DNA from: an uncultured Saprospiraceae bacterium
GTDB taxonomy: Bacteria; Bacteroidota; Bacteroidia; Chitinophagales; Saprospiraceae
Assembly (NCBI GenBank): GCA_938016265.1
Contig: CALLWB010000079.1
Span: forward strand, 1-64,000
Length of the DNA: 64,000 nt
Direction: 5' to 3'
Every line of letters starts with the position of its first letter. Positions within the stretch are counted from its first letter, which is position 1. Below the pieces are notes generated by a model that had not been told where the DNA came from, did no database searches, and saw only the letters and a program-made list of their open reading frames with translations. The translations under genes and the position numbers were made by a program. Positions 9,641 through 18,856 of this stretch are shown piece by piece.

Positions 9641-9954
9641 GTAATTTGTGATTTTTCTTATAAATTCTATTTTGATAACTGCCCTAGTTTTGTTAGTAGT
9701 TTACCTGTAATCTGTGACACATTATTTTGTGAGATAATTGTATTTTCATCTCTTTTTTTGATGTGATGGCCCCATTTTATTATCAAGAAAGGAGAATTGA
9801 GAGTTATTGGATTTCTAATTTTGAGATGAACAAAAATCTGCAAATTGCGCTTTGTTGGGCATTTGGTGCTGATTAGTAGTGGGTTGCGGTATTCGTGTTT
9901 GTTTTTACTTATAAAATCGCCTTTTTAAAAAACAACAAAAATAAAATGTATTTT

Positions 9955-9988
9955 TTTGTCGAAAAGTGACTATCTTTTTTTATCTTTG
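9955..9988 (+). promoter_or_regulatory. Bacteroidota-type promoter candidate
   Basis: TTTG (9955-9958) and a perfect TATCTTTG (9981-9988) match the TTTG / TAnnTTTG consensus of Bacteroidota housekeeping promoters, with a 22-bp spacer, slightly longer than the usual 19-21. Predicted start near 9995 gives a long leader of about 185 nt before the TPR gene at 10182. Confidence 0.55.
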
Positions 9989-10067
9989 AACAAGCAATGA
10001 TTATTTAACAAATACAAGTTTTGTGAATTTTTGTTGAAACCCATTATTAATCCTAACCCAAATATCC

Positions 10068-10139
10068 ATGCAAGAACAAGCACCCAACTTGGCCAATCTA
10101 TGCGCCTCCTCTATGAGTATCCTCCACAAGTATAGATAG
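10068..10139 (+). CDS. Possible 23-residue leader peptide
   Basis: An ATG-started ORF, MQEQAPNLANLCASSM and seven more residues, lies between the predicted promoter and the TPR gene. It has no recognised family and no clear ribosome-binding site. It may be a leader peptide or chance; listed because it sits in an otherwise long untranslated leader. Confidence 0.2.
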   Translation: MQEQAPNLANLCASSMSILHKYR

Positions 10140-10181
10140 TAATACATCAAACCTAAATCGTCCATTTCAATCCTACCTTAA

Positions 10182-10790
10182 ATGAAAATATTTTACATTT
10201 TTTTTATTTGTCTTGTATTCCCCTTTTTAATGCTGGCTCAATCTGATAAAAAGAAATTAAAAAGCCTTAAGAAAGAAGCGAATGCACTTTTTGAACAAGG
10301 AGACTACAGAACCGCCATCAAACTTTTTACAGAAATCATCGAGTCCGATAACGAAGATTTTGAGATCGTCGGTAAAAGAGGTGTCTGTTACATGTGGACA
10401 GCAAAACCCAAAAAAGCCAAAACAGACCTCGATCTTGCAATTAAGCATAATCCAGAAGCCAGCCTATACTTCAGCCGTTTTGCTATTCGCCCATATACCG
10501 ATGTCAAAGGAAAAGTCGAAGACCTCGATGAAGCAATAAAATTAGACCCCACCGTAGCCAGATATCACTACGAACGCGCTTACTTGAAATACGAACACGT
10601 TAAATCTTATGTTGAAGAAAAAGAACCAGGTCTAAAAATTACTAGAAAAGAAGTCGAACAAAAATACAGCATAACCTTGGATAATATCTGTGAAGATTTT
10701 TCCAAGGCAGCCGCATTAAATATAGAATACGCAGAAAAATCATCCATGTTTTGTACCTCTTTTAATAATGCGTTTATCGAATCAAAATGA
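10182..10790 (+). CDS. Secreted TPR protein
   Basis: Predicted 202 residues with an N-terminal signal peptide (MKIFYIFFICLVFPFLMLAQ, cleavage after about residue 20) and two to three tetratricopeptide-like units (about 26-60, 61-95 and 97-130). TPRs bind protein partners; this one would act in the periplasm or at the outer membrane. The stop overlaps the first possible ATG of the following giant gene and lies 38 bp before its preferred start, so the two are very likely co-transcribed and may work together in export or assembly of that surface protein (inference). Confidence 0.8.
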   Translation: MKIFYIFFICLVFPFLMLAQSDKKKLKSLKKEANALFEQGDYRTAIKLFTEIIESDNEDFEIVGKRGVCYMWTAKPKKAKTDLDLAIKHNPEASLYFSRFAIRPYTDVKGKVEDLDEAIKLDPTVARYHYERAYLKYEHVKSYVEEKEPGLKITRKEVEQKYSITLDNICEDFSKAAALNIEYAEKSSMFCTSFNNAFIESK

Positions 10791-10828
10791 AAAATGAAAT
10801 CCTATTCAAAAAACCAAACAACATCATT

Positions 10829-13800
10829 ATGAAGAATTTTTTTACTCGTATTGGAATTCTGATTTTGTTCCTTGCCCTCGGAACAAACCAGTCATTCGCT
10901 CAAGACGAACCCTGTTCAGCATCCACTGTAGGATTGGGAATGACTTCTGGTACAACTGCCGGAATGACCGAAACCGCTGCAACACTTGCGCCAAACCCTT
11001 CCTGTTCTGGATTCGATGACAACACCTTGTGTTGGGATCCCTGGTATACGTTTACAGCACCATTTGCTGACAACTATACTTTCGGCCTTGATAATGTAAC
11101 AGGCGGCACTGGGTCAACTGCAAGATTTGTCGTCTATTCAGGTGCAACATGTTCTGCGCTTGCTGAAATCGGTTGCGGATCCAATGACCTTGCTACTAGC
11201 GATATCAACCTTCCTCTTATTGCAGGACAACAAGTCTGGGTAAGAGTTTTCGACTTTAGTTGTGACGCCGCGGCAAAAACATTCGATTTGCGAATTGAAA
11301 CAAGCGCTGGAGAAATCCTTCTGGATGCACTGACAAATGGGTCGACTATTCCTTTATCATGTGGCACAAAAGATACGCCGCTATTCAACTTTAGAGATAG
11401 CGGTGGCGGAACTGCAGGTTTCGCAAATGCCCCATACGCAAACAATGAAAATTATACTATCACCTTCTCCGCTCCAGCTGGATGTGAGGTCTGGATTAAA
11501 GAAATTGGCAATACACATGTTTGTCCTGGAAAAGTTGGTGGAACTGCCCCATGTAACAATTCAGATGGCAATGATTATTTGATGGTATATGATGGCACTA
11601 ACCTCGTAAGAAACGTTACCGGCAATGGTGGTAGTCGACTATTTGGAAACTATAAAACAACAAGCGGATCTGTAACTTTTGACTGGTCTTCCGGCACAAC
11701 CGGAGTGAACGGTGGATGGGATTTCGAGATTTATTGTATTCCTGCTCCAACTATTAATGCTACGGTAAATGTAGCATGCGGAGCAACTGTCAACTTCACC
11801 GATCCAGGTGGAGCTGCTGGAGATTATGGAAATGATGCACACGAAATTTGGACATTTTGCCCTGATGCTGCCTGTACAGATCAAATATGCGTAGATATGG
11901 GAACAACAGATTTAGAAGATCGTTTTGATGGTCTTTACGTATACGATGGCCCCGATGCTTCCGCACCATTACATTCCTACTATCAAGAATCTACAAACTC
12001 CGTAATGGGAACGTTAAGAGCTTCCCCTGGAAATACCTCAGGCTGCCTAACTTTTATGTTGGTTTCCGATGCTGGAGTGGACAACACTGGTTGGAATGCT
12101 TCCGTCGGAACTTGTCCGGCTATTGGACCAAATGGAGAAGAAGAATGCGCAGATGCAACAGACATCTCCGTTTCTGGTTCCTATCAAAGTAACACATTCA
12201 TCGCAACAGGCGACCCGTTTGGCAGTGACCCAAACGTTAATATTGGTGGAGGTGCATGCGATCCTACTCAAACAGGAGTAAGTGACATCACACAATTAGA
12301 AAATACAATTTGGTACAAATTTACCACAATCGACGCCACTTGTAGCGAACCATTGTTTGAGCTTTCTGCGGATAACGTGTCCTGCTATCAAACTGGCAAC
12401 AGCTCAGGAGCTCAATTTGTTTTGTATGAAACGGCTGGCTGTCTTGCAGCAGGTACTTGGGATGCAACAAGAGCATACTGTGCAGATATTATTCAAGGAG
12501 GAACTTCAATAAATATCCCTGCAGGCGTTATTCTTCCGAATACTACCTACTATATTATGATGGACGCTTTTGCAGGCCGCCAATGTGATATGGATTTAAT
12601 TGTTACTGCGCAAACTGATGCCAACAACAATGGCGTCTGTGATTTAGATGACCCGGACGGTGGTGGACCAATCGACCCATGTACTGTCTCTACAGCAACC
12701 ATTGATGGTACACTCGACCCCTTCAAATATCAACACGTTACAGAATTCCCATTTGCAGCTCCTTTAGCTGCAGCTCCGGGAGCAAATAACTCTGACTTTA
12801 TTGGAGAATCTTCTGCTTGCCATATTGCTTATGAAGCGAATACCTTTACTAACAACTGGAACAACATCTGCAGTATGGGATGGGGTACAGCTGATATCCA
12901 ACAGTTCTACGTAAGTTGGGACAATAATTATGTGAATTTATTAGTACAAGGTCCAACAGCACACAATACTGGCAATTTGGATCGAGTTGATATATTCATC
13001 GCCATTGATACTGACAACAATACTGCAGCAACAACAAATGCTGTTTCCCCTTGGGGTAAACGAGTAGATTTTGGTGGCTGGGATCCTGAACACGTAGTAG
13101 CAATAGCTAACGAAACCTACGCAGAATTAGTTTCTGGTGGTGTGTCTACTGCAACAGATACAGATAATGCAGTACCAACAGCTGCTGGAACTTTCGAGTC
13201 GGTAGTTGATTTTGGACAAGCAAATACAGAAATACGAATTCCTTGGGCACTCCTAGGAGGTATGCCAGCTGCAGGAGGCAGCACTTGGAACTTTGCAATT
13301 TATACAACATACAATGACGCTGGCTTTGATGCCTACGATTCAGCTCCTGGTACAGGAAACACGAACCCATACGAGGAAATCGGTGATGTACCTTGGGATG
13401 CCGATCATTGTGGAGCAAACGTTGATCCTGTAACTGGTTTAGCAGATCCAACTTGTGGATACGGAGAAAGTGACGATGGCTTAACTTCTGGAAATAACTT
13501 CGGAGACTATCGTCAACCAGGTTCTGACAATGCAACAAACAATAACGGCACAGAAGCGGACTGGGACACCATTGAAGAATACTTCTCCGTGACCAATTTT
13601 GGCGCAGCAGATGATGATTTTGATGGTGATGGGGTCTGTGATATTGATGATATTGATGATGATAATGATGGAATTCCTGATACATGGGAGCTATGCGGGG
13701 TAGGAGCAACAGATTTCTCCTGCTTACCAAATGGTACAGATCCAGCAGATGATGATGACGGAGACGGCATTCCTAACTGGGAAGACGAAGATGCATGTGT

Positions 13801-16800
13801 AGGACCACCACCATTTGCTGCAGCTTCTTGTTTTGCAGATCAGGATGGAGACGGACTACCAAACCACTTAGATCTTGATGCGGATAACGATGGTATCCCT
13901 GACATCATCGAAGCGGGCGGAGTTGATGCAGACAACGATGGTCAGGTAGACTATCCAACTCCAGGAGATCCTACTAGCATGACAGATGCAGACGGTGACG
14001 GCCTTTCTGACGATCCAATCGTAGATACAGACGATGATGGAATAGCTGATTTACCCGCTGACACGGATACCATGAATCCAACCAATGATACCAATCTACC
14101 TGTAGACAATACAGACGGCAATGGCGAACCTAATTACCTGGATTTAGATGCAGATGATGACGGTATTCCAGATTTAGTAGAGTCAGGAGGAACAGACGCC
14201 AATAATGACGGTTATGTAGATGATTATGATCCTGTTTTGGATGTTTGGATTGGAACAGCAAATGACGATGAAGATGGATGGTCAAATACCTATGACGGAG
14301 ATACCACCAATGATGGAATTATTGATAATCCTGGCAATGAATTAATCACCGATTGTAATACCTGTGGAGATGACGATGGTGATATGGACAATGCGCCAAA
14401 CTACCTCGATCTCGATTCAGATGATGACGATTGCTTCGACACCGTTGAAGCAGATATTGCAAACAATGATGGAGATGAGGACGGTATCGTCGGTACTACA
14501 GGCACAACCATAGTGGATCCAGATGGAGACGGCTGGTCAGAAATAGTTGACCCAGAAGGTGACGGCGGAACAGTTTTAGCAAACACAGACCCAACTGCAG
14601 ATGCCTACACCGACGAAGATGTCGCTTTAAATTGTGGATGTGAATATGACTTTGATGGTGATGGGGTTTGCGATGAGGATGATATTGATGATGATAATGA
14701 TGGAATACCTGATACCTGGGAATTATGTGGTGTTGGGGCATTAGACTTCTCTTGTTTGCCAAGTGGAACAGATCCAGCAGCAGATGATGATGGAGATGGC
14801 GTACCAAACTGGGAAGATGTCGATTCTTGTCTTCCTCCATTTGCTCCAGCAGCATTCTGTTATGCAGATCAGGATGGAGACGGACAACCTAACCATCTAG
14901 ACCTGGATGCCGACAACGATGGTATTCCAGATATCATTGAAGCTGGAGGTGTTGATGCCGACAACGATGGTCAAGTAGACTATCCAACGCCTGGAGATCC
15001 AACAAGTATGACAGATGCTGACGAAGACGGTCTTTCTGATGACCCAATCGTAGATACAGATGATGATGGAATAGCAGACCTACCAGCCGACACAGATACG
15101 ATGAACGATACTAATGACACCAATCTGCCTGTAGACAATACAGACGGCAATGGTCTAGCCAATTACCTGGATCTAGACTCAGATGATGATGGTATTCCAG
15201 ATTTGGTTGAATCGGGAGGAATGGACACCAATGATGATGGATATGTAGATGACTATGATCCTGTTTTGGAGGTTTGGATTGGAACAGCAAATGATGATGA
15301 AGATGGTTGGTCAAATACCTATGACGGAGATACCAACAATGATGGAACAATTGATAATCCTGGTAATGAATTAATCACCGATTGTAATACCTGCGGGGAC
15401 GACGACGGAGATATGGACAATGCGCCAAACTACCTCGATCTAGATTCAGATGATGACGGTTGTTTCGACACCGTTGAAGCAGATATTGCAAACAATGATG
15501 GGGATGATGACGGTATCGTCGGAACAACAGGAACAGCAATAGTAGACACCGATAGAGATGGCTGGTCAGAAATAGTAGACCCTGGTGAAGGTGGAACAGT
15601 ATTAACAAATACAGATCCAACAACAGATGCTTATACCGATGCTAGTGTTGCTCTAAATTGTGCGGTAGTTTGTGAAGATCCCAATATTACACTCAGTGAA
15701 GATCACTTTTATACTTGTGGTGACGGTACGGATGATGATTTGGTTTTCCTAACCGATGTTACCGTAACGGATAGCAACCCAAATACTAACTCGGCTCAAA
15801 GCATTACCTACCACTCCGCATTGCCTCCTACTATGGCAAACCAGATTATGTCTCCTGTGCAGCCAACGGTTACACAAACAATATACTTTGTGGATACAGA
15901 AGATGTAGATTGTTATGATGCAGCACCTTTTACAATTTTTGTAGATAGTGAGGATCCAATGATTACCTGTCCTGCTGATACACTAATAGCTTGTGGAGAA
16001 ACAGTGCCACCTGCTGCTGCGGACCTTATGGAATTTCTGGACTTAAATCCAACGTGCCAGTCAAATGTAGTTCTTGACTTTGGGGATGCTACCATCTTCG
16101 ATGACTTTACTAATGATATCGTTAATGGTTCTGCCGGCAACGAATTGGCAACAATAACTTCAGATGTTTTTGATGCGGATGGAGCATTAGCTGCCAATGT
16201 TGATGGTGTAGATGATATTACATTTGATTTTGAAATCATTAATGCATTTGATGCCTATGGAGGTGTAGTTGTTGATGCTCAAGCTGGTACTACACACGAT
16301 GTTAAGCAAGCAGGGACTGGTATAGTTGGGAATATTCCTTTAGGGAATTCATCCACTAATGAGACCTCTACAGGAGATGTCCGAGGATACTGTGTTGAAA
16401 TTACTTTTGCTTCTCACGTTCAAGTTTATGCTGAAGATTTTGCAGCTGAATTCTCTAGTATTAATACAGCAGGAGAAGCTTGGGAAACTTCAGCAATTCA
16501 GTTCTTAGACGTTAATGGAAATCCATTTAACGGAAATCCAATTGATGCGGCAGATTATGTTGGATATTATAATTCTGATCCACCTACTGGCATTGATTGT
16601 TCAGCAGGTATAGTTCCAGGTACTTTACCAATAAATGGAAGTGCATGGGATCTAGCTGGCCCGGGTGTTTTAACACAACAAGAAACAATTACAATTGATG
16701 CTCAAACTGATGTTTGTAATCCGGTTGCAGCAACAAGCGGATCAAATAATAGCCCGACGTACAACGCAAATGTTGACGGTGGCATAGCTCCAGGCACAAG

Positions 16801-18700
16801 AATCGGAGGTGTCCGTTACTGTGTTATGTTGGAAGACGTGGCAGCCTCTCTTGTTGATGGAGATGAAACTACTACAGCTACTCAGTTTACAAGTTCCTTA
16901 TTCGAATTTCAGTTAGCAAGTGTGTGCATCGGTGATCCTTCTGTAAGCGATGACAATCCTAGTGAAACTCTTGAATTAACTAGTGTTGACGTTTCTGACG
17001 GAATGACCAATCCAGAAACAATCACTCGTACCTATACGGTAACAGATGATTGCGGTAAGACGGCTACTTGTGAGCAAATTATTACTGTAGAATTCTGCCC
17101 GGTGGATGATATCGATGAAGATGATGACGGAATTCCTGATACCGTGGAAAACTACCCAGGGGATGAAGACGATGACGGTATACCAGACTACGAAGATCCA
17201 GATTTCTGCGCTACGCACTTTGAAGGAGTAAATGGCTGGTCTTGTGCCGCTGATGGACTTCCTGATCCTGACGATGATTTGGATGGAGACGGAATAGCTA
17301 ACTTCGAAGATCCAGATTTCCCAACTTGTGGGATGATTGATCCACTAACTGGTATTTGTGACAACTTTGATCAGGATGGAGATGGTATTCCAAATCATAT
17401 GGATTTAGATGCGGACAATGACGGTATACCTGATGTCATCGAATCTGGTGGAAGTGATCCTGATAACGATGGTATCGCAGGAACAGGACCTCCAACAGAT
17501 TCAGATGGAGACGGACTACCAGATGCTGCGGATCCTGATGGATCTAGTCCAACAAATACTGGTGATGAAAATGACACAACATACCCTGTGCCTGATACGG
17601 ATGGTGATGGCAATCCAGACTTCTTAGATCTTGATTCTGATGATGATGGTATTCCAGATATTATCGAGGCAGGTGGCAATGATGCTAATAATGATGGTAT
17701 GGCAGATGATCGATTCGATTGTTTACAATTTGCTCAACCAATGATTTGTTTATTATGTATACAGGATGACTTTAATGACAACGGTTGGTCTGATTTGTAT
17801 GACAATGGTTTCCCATTGATTGATGAGTGCCTGACTTGTGATCCAACTGTTGACGCTGATGGGACTGGTGGGCCGAACCACTTAGATCTGGATGCTGACG
17901 GAGACGGATGCTGGGATACAGTAGAAGGTTCAGGTGTAGTTGACCCAGATGACAATGGTTATATTGGTGACCAAATGGGTGCTGCGATGCCTCCATTCAT
18001 TATTGATCCAAATGGAAATGGTTGGTCTATAATTGTTGATTGTGATGATAATGGAATCGCATTTCCATATCCTGCAGAAGGTGATCCAAATGTAGAGATA
18101 ATGGACTTCTTAAACGATAGTTACAATACTTGTAATGAAATTTTACCCCTAGATCTTAGAGCATTTGAAGGTATTATCCTTGACTGCGAAGCCAAATTGA
18201 CATGGATTACTGAAAATGAAGAAGGAATTTCACATTTTGAAGTATTAAGAAGCTTTAATGGTGTTGAATTTTCTTCTATTGGTGAAGTGTTAGCTCAAGG
18301 ATCTACAGTTGGGCAATACAGTTACGAATTTACTGATGCTAATATCACCTCCAGAGCCTATTATCAATTAAGAATTGTTGAAGATGATGGAAGTATTGAC
18401 AATTCTTCAATTATTCAATTGACTTCAAATTGTTTCGAAGGTGTTCAGATTGGCAATATCTATCCTAACCCCGCTACGAATGAAGTAACCTATGAGATTC
18501 ATAGTGTGAAAGATGAGGAAGTAGTACTGAGTATTGTTGATATGTTAGGAAGAATATTAATCACAGAAAATGTTCAACTTGTACAAGGTGGCAACATTCA
18601 AACGATGAATATTACTGCACTTGCAGCAGGAGTTTATCACATTCGAGTTAACTTCGACGGTGATCAGCATACCGCAGGTAAGTTTGTAAAACTTCACTAG
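10829..18700 (+). CDS. Giant CUB-like / thrombospondin-3-like surface protein, T9SS type A signal
   Basis: Predicted 2,623 residues. The start was set at the ATG at 10829 because it gives a clean signal peptide (MKNFFTRIGILILFLALG then SFAQ); the in-frame ATG at 10787 would put 14 extra residues before it. The order is: beta-rich modules resembling PPC and CUB domains (about 25-580), a carbohydrate-binding-like segment (about 620-900), then long acidic DxDxDG runs of thrombospondin type-3 / calcium-binding type (about 930-1,610), an HYR-like segment DPMITCPADTLIACGE (about 1,705-1,720), a further beta region, a third calcium-binding run (about 2,090-2,420), a fibronectin-like segment, and a C-terminal IGNIYPNPATNEV domain, the type A T9SS sorting signal. 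It should be exported and attached at the cell surface with many bound Ca2+ ions. A terminator follows. Confidence 0.92.
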   Translation: MKNFFTRIGILILFLALGTNQSFAQDEPCSASTVGLGMTSGTTAGMTETAATLAPNPSCSGFDDNTLCWDPWYTFTAPFADNYTFGLDNVTGGTGSTARFVVYSGATCSALAEIGCGSNDLATSDINLPLIAGQQVWVRVFDFSCDAAAKTFDLRIETSAGEILLDALTNGSTIPLSCGTKDTPLFNFRDSGGGTAGFANAPYANNENYTITFSAPAGCEVWIKEIGNTHVCPGKVGGTAPCNNSDGNDYLMVYDGTNLVRNVTGNGGSRLFGNYKTTSGSVTFDWSSGTTGVNGGWDFEIYCIPAPTINATVNVACGATVNFTDPGGAAGDYGNDAHEIWTFCPDAACTDQICVDMGTTDLEDRFDGLYVYDGPDASAPLHSYYQESTNSVMGTLRASPGNTSGCLTFMLVSDAGVDNTGWNASVGTCPAIGPNGEEECADATDISVSGSYQSNTFIATGDPFGSDPNVNIGGGACDPTQTGVSDITQLENTIWYKFTTIDATCSEPLFELSADNVSCYQTGNSSGAQFVLYETAGCLAAGTWDATRAYCADIIQGGTSINIPAGVILPNTTYYIMMDAFAGRQCDMDLIVTAQTDANNNGVCDLDDPDGGGPIDPCTVSTATIDGTLDPFKYQHVTEFPFAAPLAAAPGANNSDFIGESSACHIAYEANTFTNNWNNICSMGWGTADIQQFYVSWDNNYVNLLVQGPTAHNTGNLDRVDIFIAIDTDNNTAATTNAVSPWGKRVDFGGWDPEHVVAIANETYAELVSGGVSTATDTDNAVPTAAGTFESVVDFGQANTEIRIPWALLGGMPAAGGSTWNFAIYTTYNDAGFDAYDSAPGTGNTNPYEEIGDVPWDADHCGANVDPVTGLADPTCGYGESDDGLTSGNNFGDYRQPGSDNATNNNGTEADWDTIEEYFSVTNFGAADDDFDGDGVCDIDDIDDDNDGIPDTWELCGVGATDFSCLPNGTDPADDDDGDGIPNWEDEDACVGPPPFAAASCFADQDGDGLPNHLDLDADNDGIPDIIEAGGVDADNDGQVDYPTPGDPTSMTDADGDGLSDDPIVDTDDDGIADLPADTDTMNPTNDTNLPVDNTDGNGEPNYLDLDADDDGIPDLVESGGTDANNDGYVDDYDPVLDVWIGTANDDEDGWSNTYDGDTTNDGIIDNPGNELITDCNTCGDDDGDMDNAPNYLDLDSDDDDCFDTVEADIANNDGDEDGIVGTTGTTIVDPDGDGWSEIVDPEGDGGTVLANTDPTADAYTDEDVALNCGCEYDFDGDGVCDEDDIDDDNDGIPDTWELCGVGALDFSCLPSGTDPAADDDGDGVPNWEDVDSCLPPFAPAAFCYADQDGDGQPNHLDLDADNDGIPDIIEAGGVDADNDGQVDYPTPGDPTSMTDADEDGLSDDPIVDTDDDGIADLPADTDTMNDTNDTNLPVDNTDGNGLANYLDLDSDDDGIPDLVESGGMDTNDDGYVDDYDPVLEVWIGTANDDEDGWSNTYDGDTNNDGTIDNPGNELITDCNTCGDDDGDMDNAPNYLDLDSDDDGCFDTVEADIANNDGDDDGIVGTTGTAIVDTDRDGWSEIVDPGEGGTVLTNTDPTTDAYTDASVALNCAVVCEDPNITLSEDHFYTCGDGTDDDLVFLTDVTVTDSNPNTNSAQSITYHSALPPTMANQIMSPVQPTVTQTIYFVDTEDVDCYDAAPFTIFVDSEDPMITCPADTLIACGETVPPAAADLMEFLDLNPTCQSNVVLDFGDATIFDDFTNDIVNGSAGNELATITSDVFDADGALAANVDGVDDITFDFEIINAFDAYGGVVVDAQAGTTHDVKQAGTGIVGNIPLGNSSTNETSTGDVRGYCVEITFASHVQVYAEDFAAEFSSINTAGEAWETSAIQFLDVNGNPFNGNPIDAADYVGYYNSDPPTGIDCSAGIVPGTLPINGSAWDLAGPGVLTQQETITIDAQTDVCNPVAATSGSNNSPTYNANVDGGIAPGTRIGGVRYCVMLEDVAASLVDGDETTTATQFTSSLFEFQLASVCIGDPSVSDDNPSETLELTSVDVSDGMTNPETITRTYTVTDDCGKTATCEQIITVEFCPVDDIDEDDDGIPDTVENYPGDEDDDGIPDYEDPDFCATHFEGVNGWSCAADGLPDPDDDLDGDGIANFEDPDFPTCGMIDPLTGICDNFDQDGDGIPNHMDLDADNDGIPDVIESGGSDPDNDGIAGTGPPTDSDGDGLPDAADPDGSSPTNTGDENDTTYPVPDTDGDGNPDFLDLDSDDDGIPDIIEAGGNDANNDGMADDRFDCLQFAQPMICLLCIQDDFNDNGWSDLYDNGFPLIDECLTCDPTVDADGTGGPNHLDLDADGDGCWDTVEGSGVVDPDDNGYIGDQMGAAMPPFIIDPNGNGWSIIVDCDDNGIAFPYPAEGDPNVEIMDFLNDSYNTCNEILPLDLRAFEGIILDCEAKLTWITENEEGISHFEVLRSFNGVEFSSIGEVLAQGSTVGQYSYEFTDANITSRAYYQLRIVEDDGSIDNSSIIQLTSNCFEGVQIGNIYPNPATNEVTYEIHSVKDEEVVLSIVDMLGRILITENVQLVQGGNIQTMNITALAAGVYHIRVNFDGDQHTAGKFVKLH
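13616..14647 (+). repeat. Internal tandem duplication, copy A (calcium-binding run)
   Basis: Begins at DFDGDGVCDIDDIDDDNDG and is repeated head to tail by 14648-15661 with high identity at both protein and DNA level, for example long identical stretches around 14265-14310 and 15285-15330. Confidence 0.85.
14648..15661 (+). repeat. Internal tandem duplication, copy B
   Basis: Copy of 13616-14647, about 18 bp shorter, opening DFDGDGVCDEDDIDDDNDG and ending at SVALNC. A third, far more diverged relative lies at about 17105-18090 in the same frame. Confidence 0.85.
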
Positions 18701-18720
18701 AAGTTAAATAAAACAAGGAC

Positions 18721-18760
18721 AATTGCCTCTTTCTTATCTAAGGAAGGGGCAATTTTATTT
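18721..18760 (+). terminator. Rho-independent terminator
   Basis: Imperfect 15-bp stem, AATTGCCTCTTTCTT against AAGGAAGGGGCAATT with G-U pairs, followed by TTTATTTTA, 20 bp after the giant gene stop. Confidence 0.8.
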
Positions 18761-18856
18761 TAGTGCCCTGCCCTGCCTAGAAAAAGGGGGCCAAAATTAA
18801 TTGGACACCCCATTTCAATAATTCAACTAAATCAACTTTTAGTTTTTTAGTCAGCG

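Larger units (their letters stand above)
9513..10181. other. 669-bp AT-rich intergenic region
   Basis: No gene of normal size. It holds a long inverted repeat at 9600-9640, a good promoter-like pair at 9955-9988 and a 23-codon ORF at 10068-10139, all listed separately. The remainder (9650-9950) is AT-rich with nothing I can name. Confidence 0.7.

Noticed and set aside
13146-13730. 194-codon minus-strand frame rich in His, Leu and Arg
   Set aside because: It is antisense to the acidic GAT/GAC-rich calcium-binding run; such codons give long His/Ile/Leu frames on the other strand.
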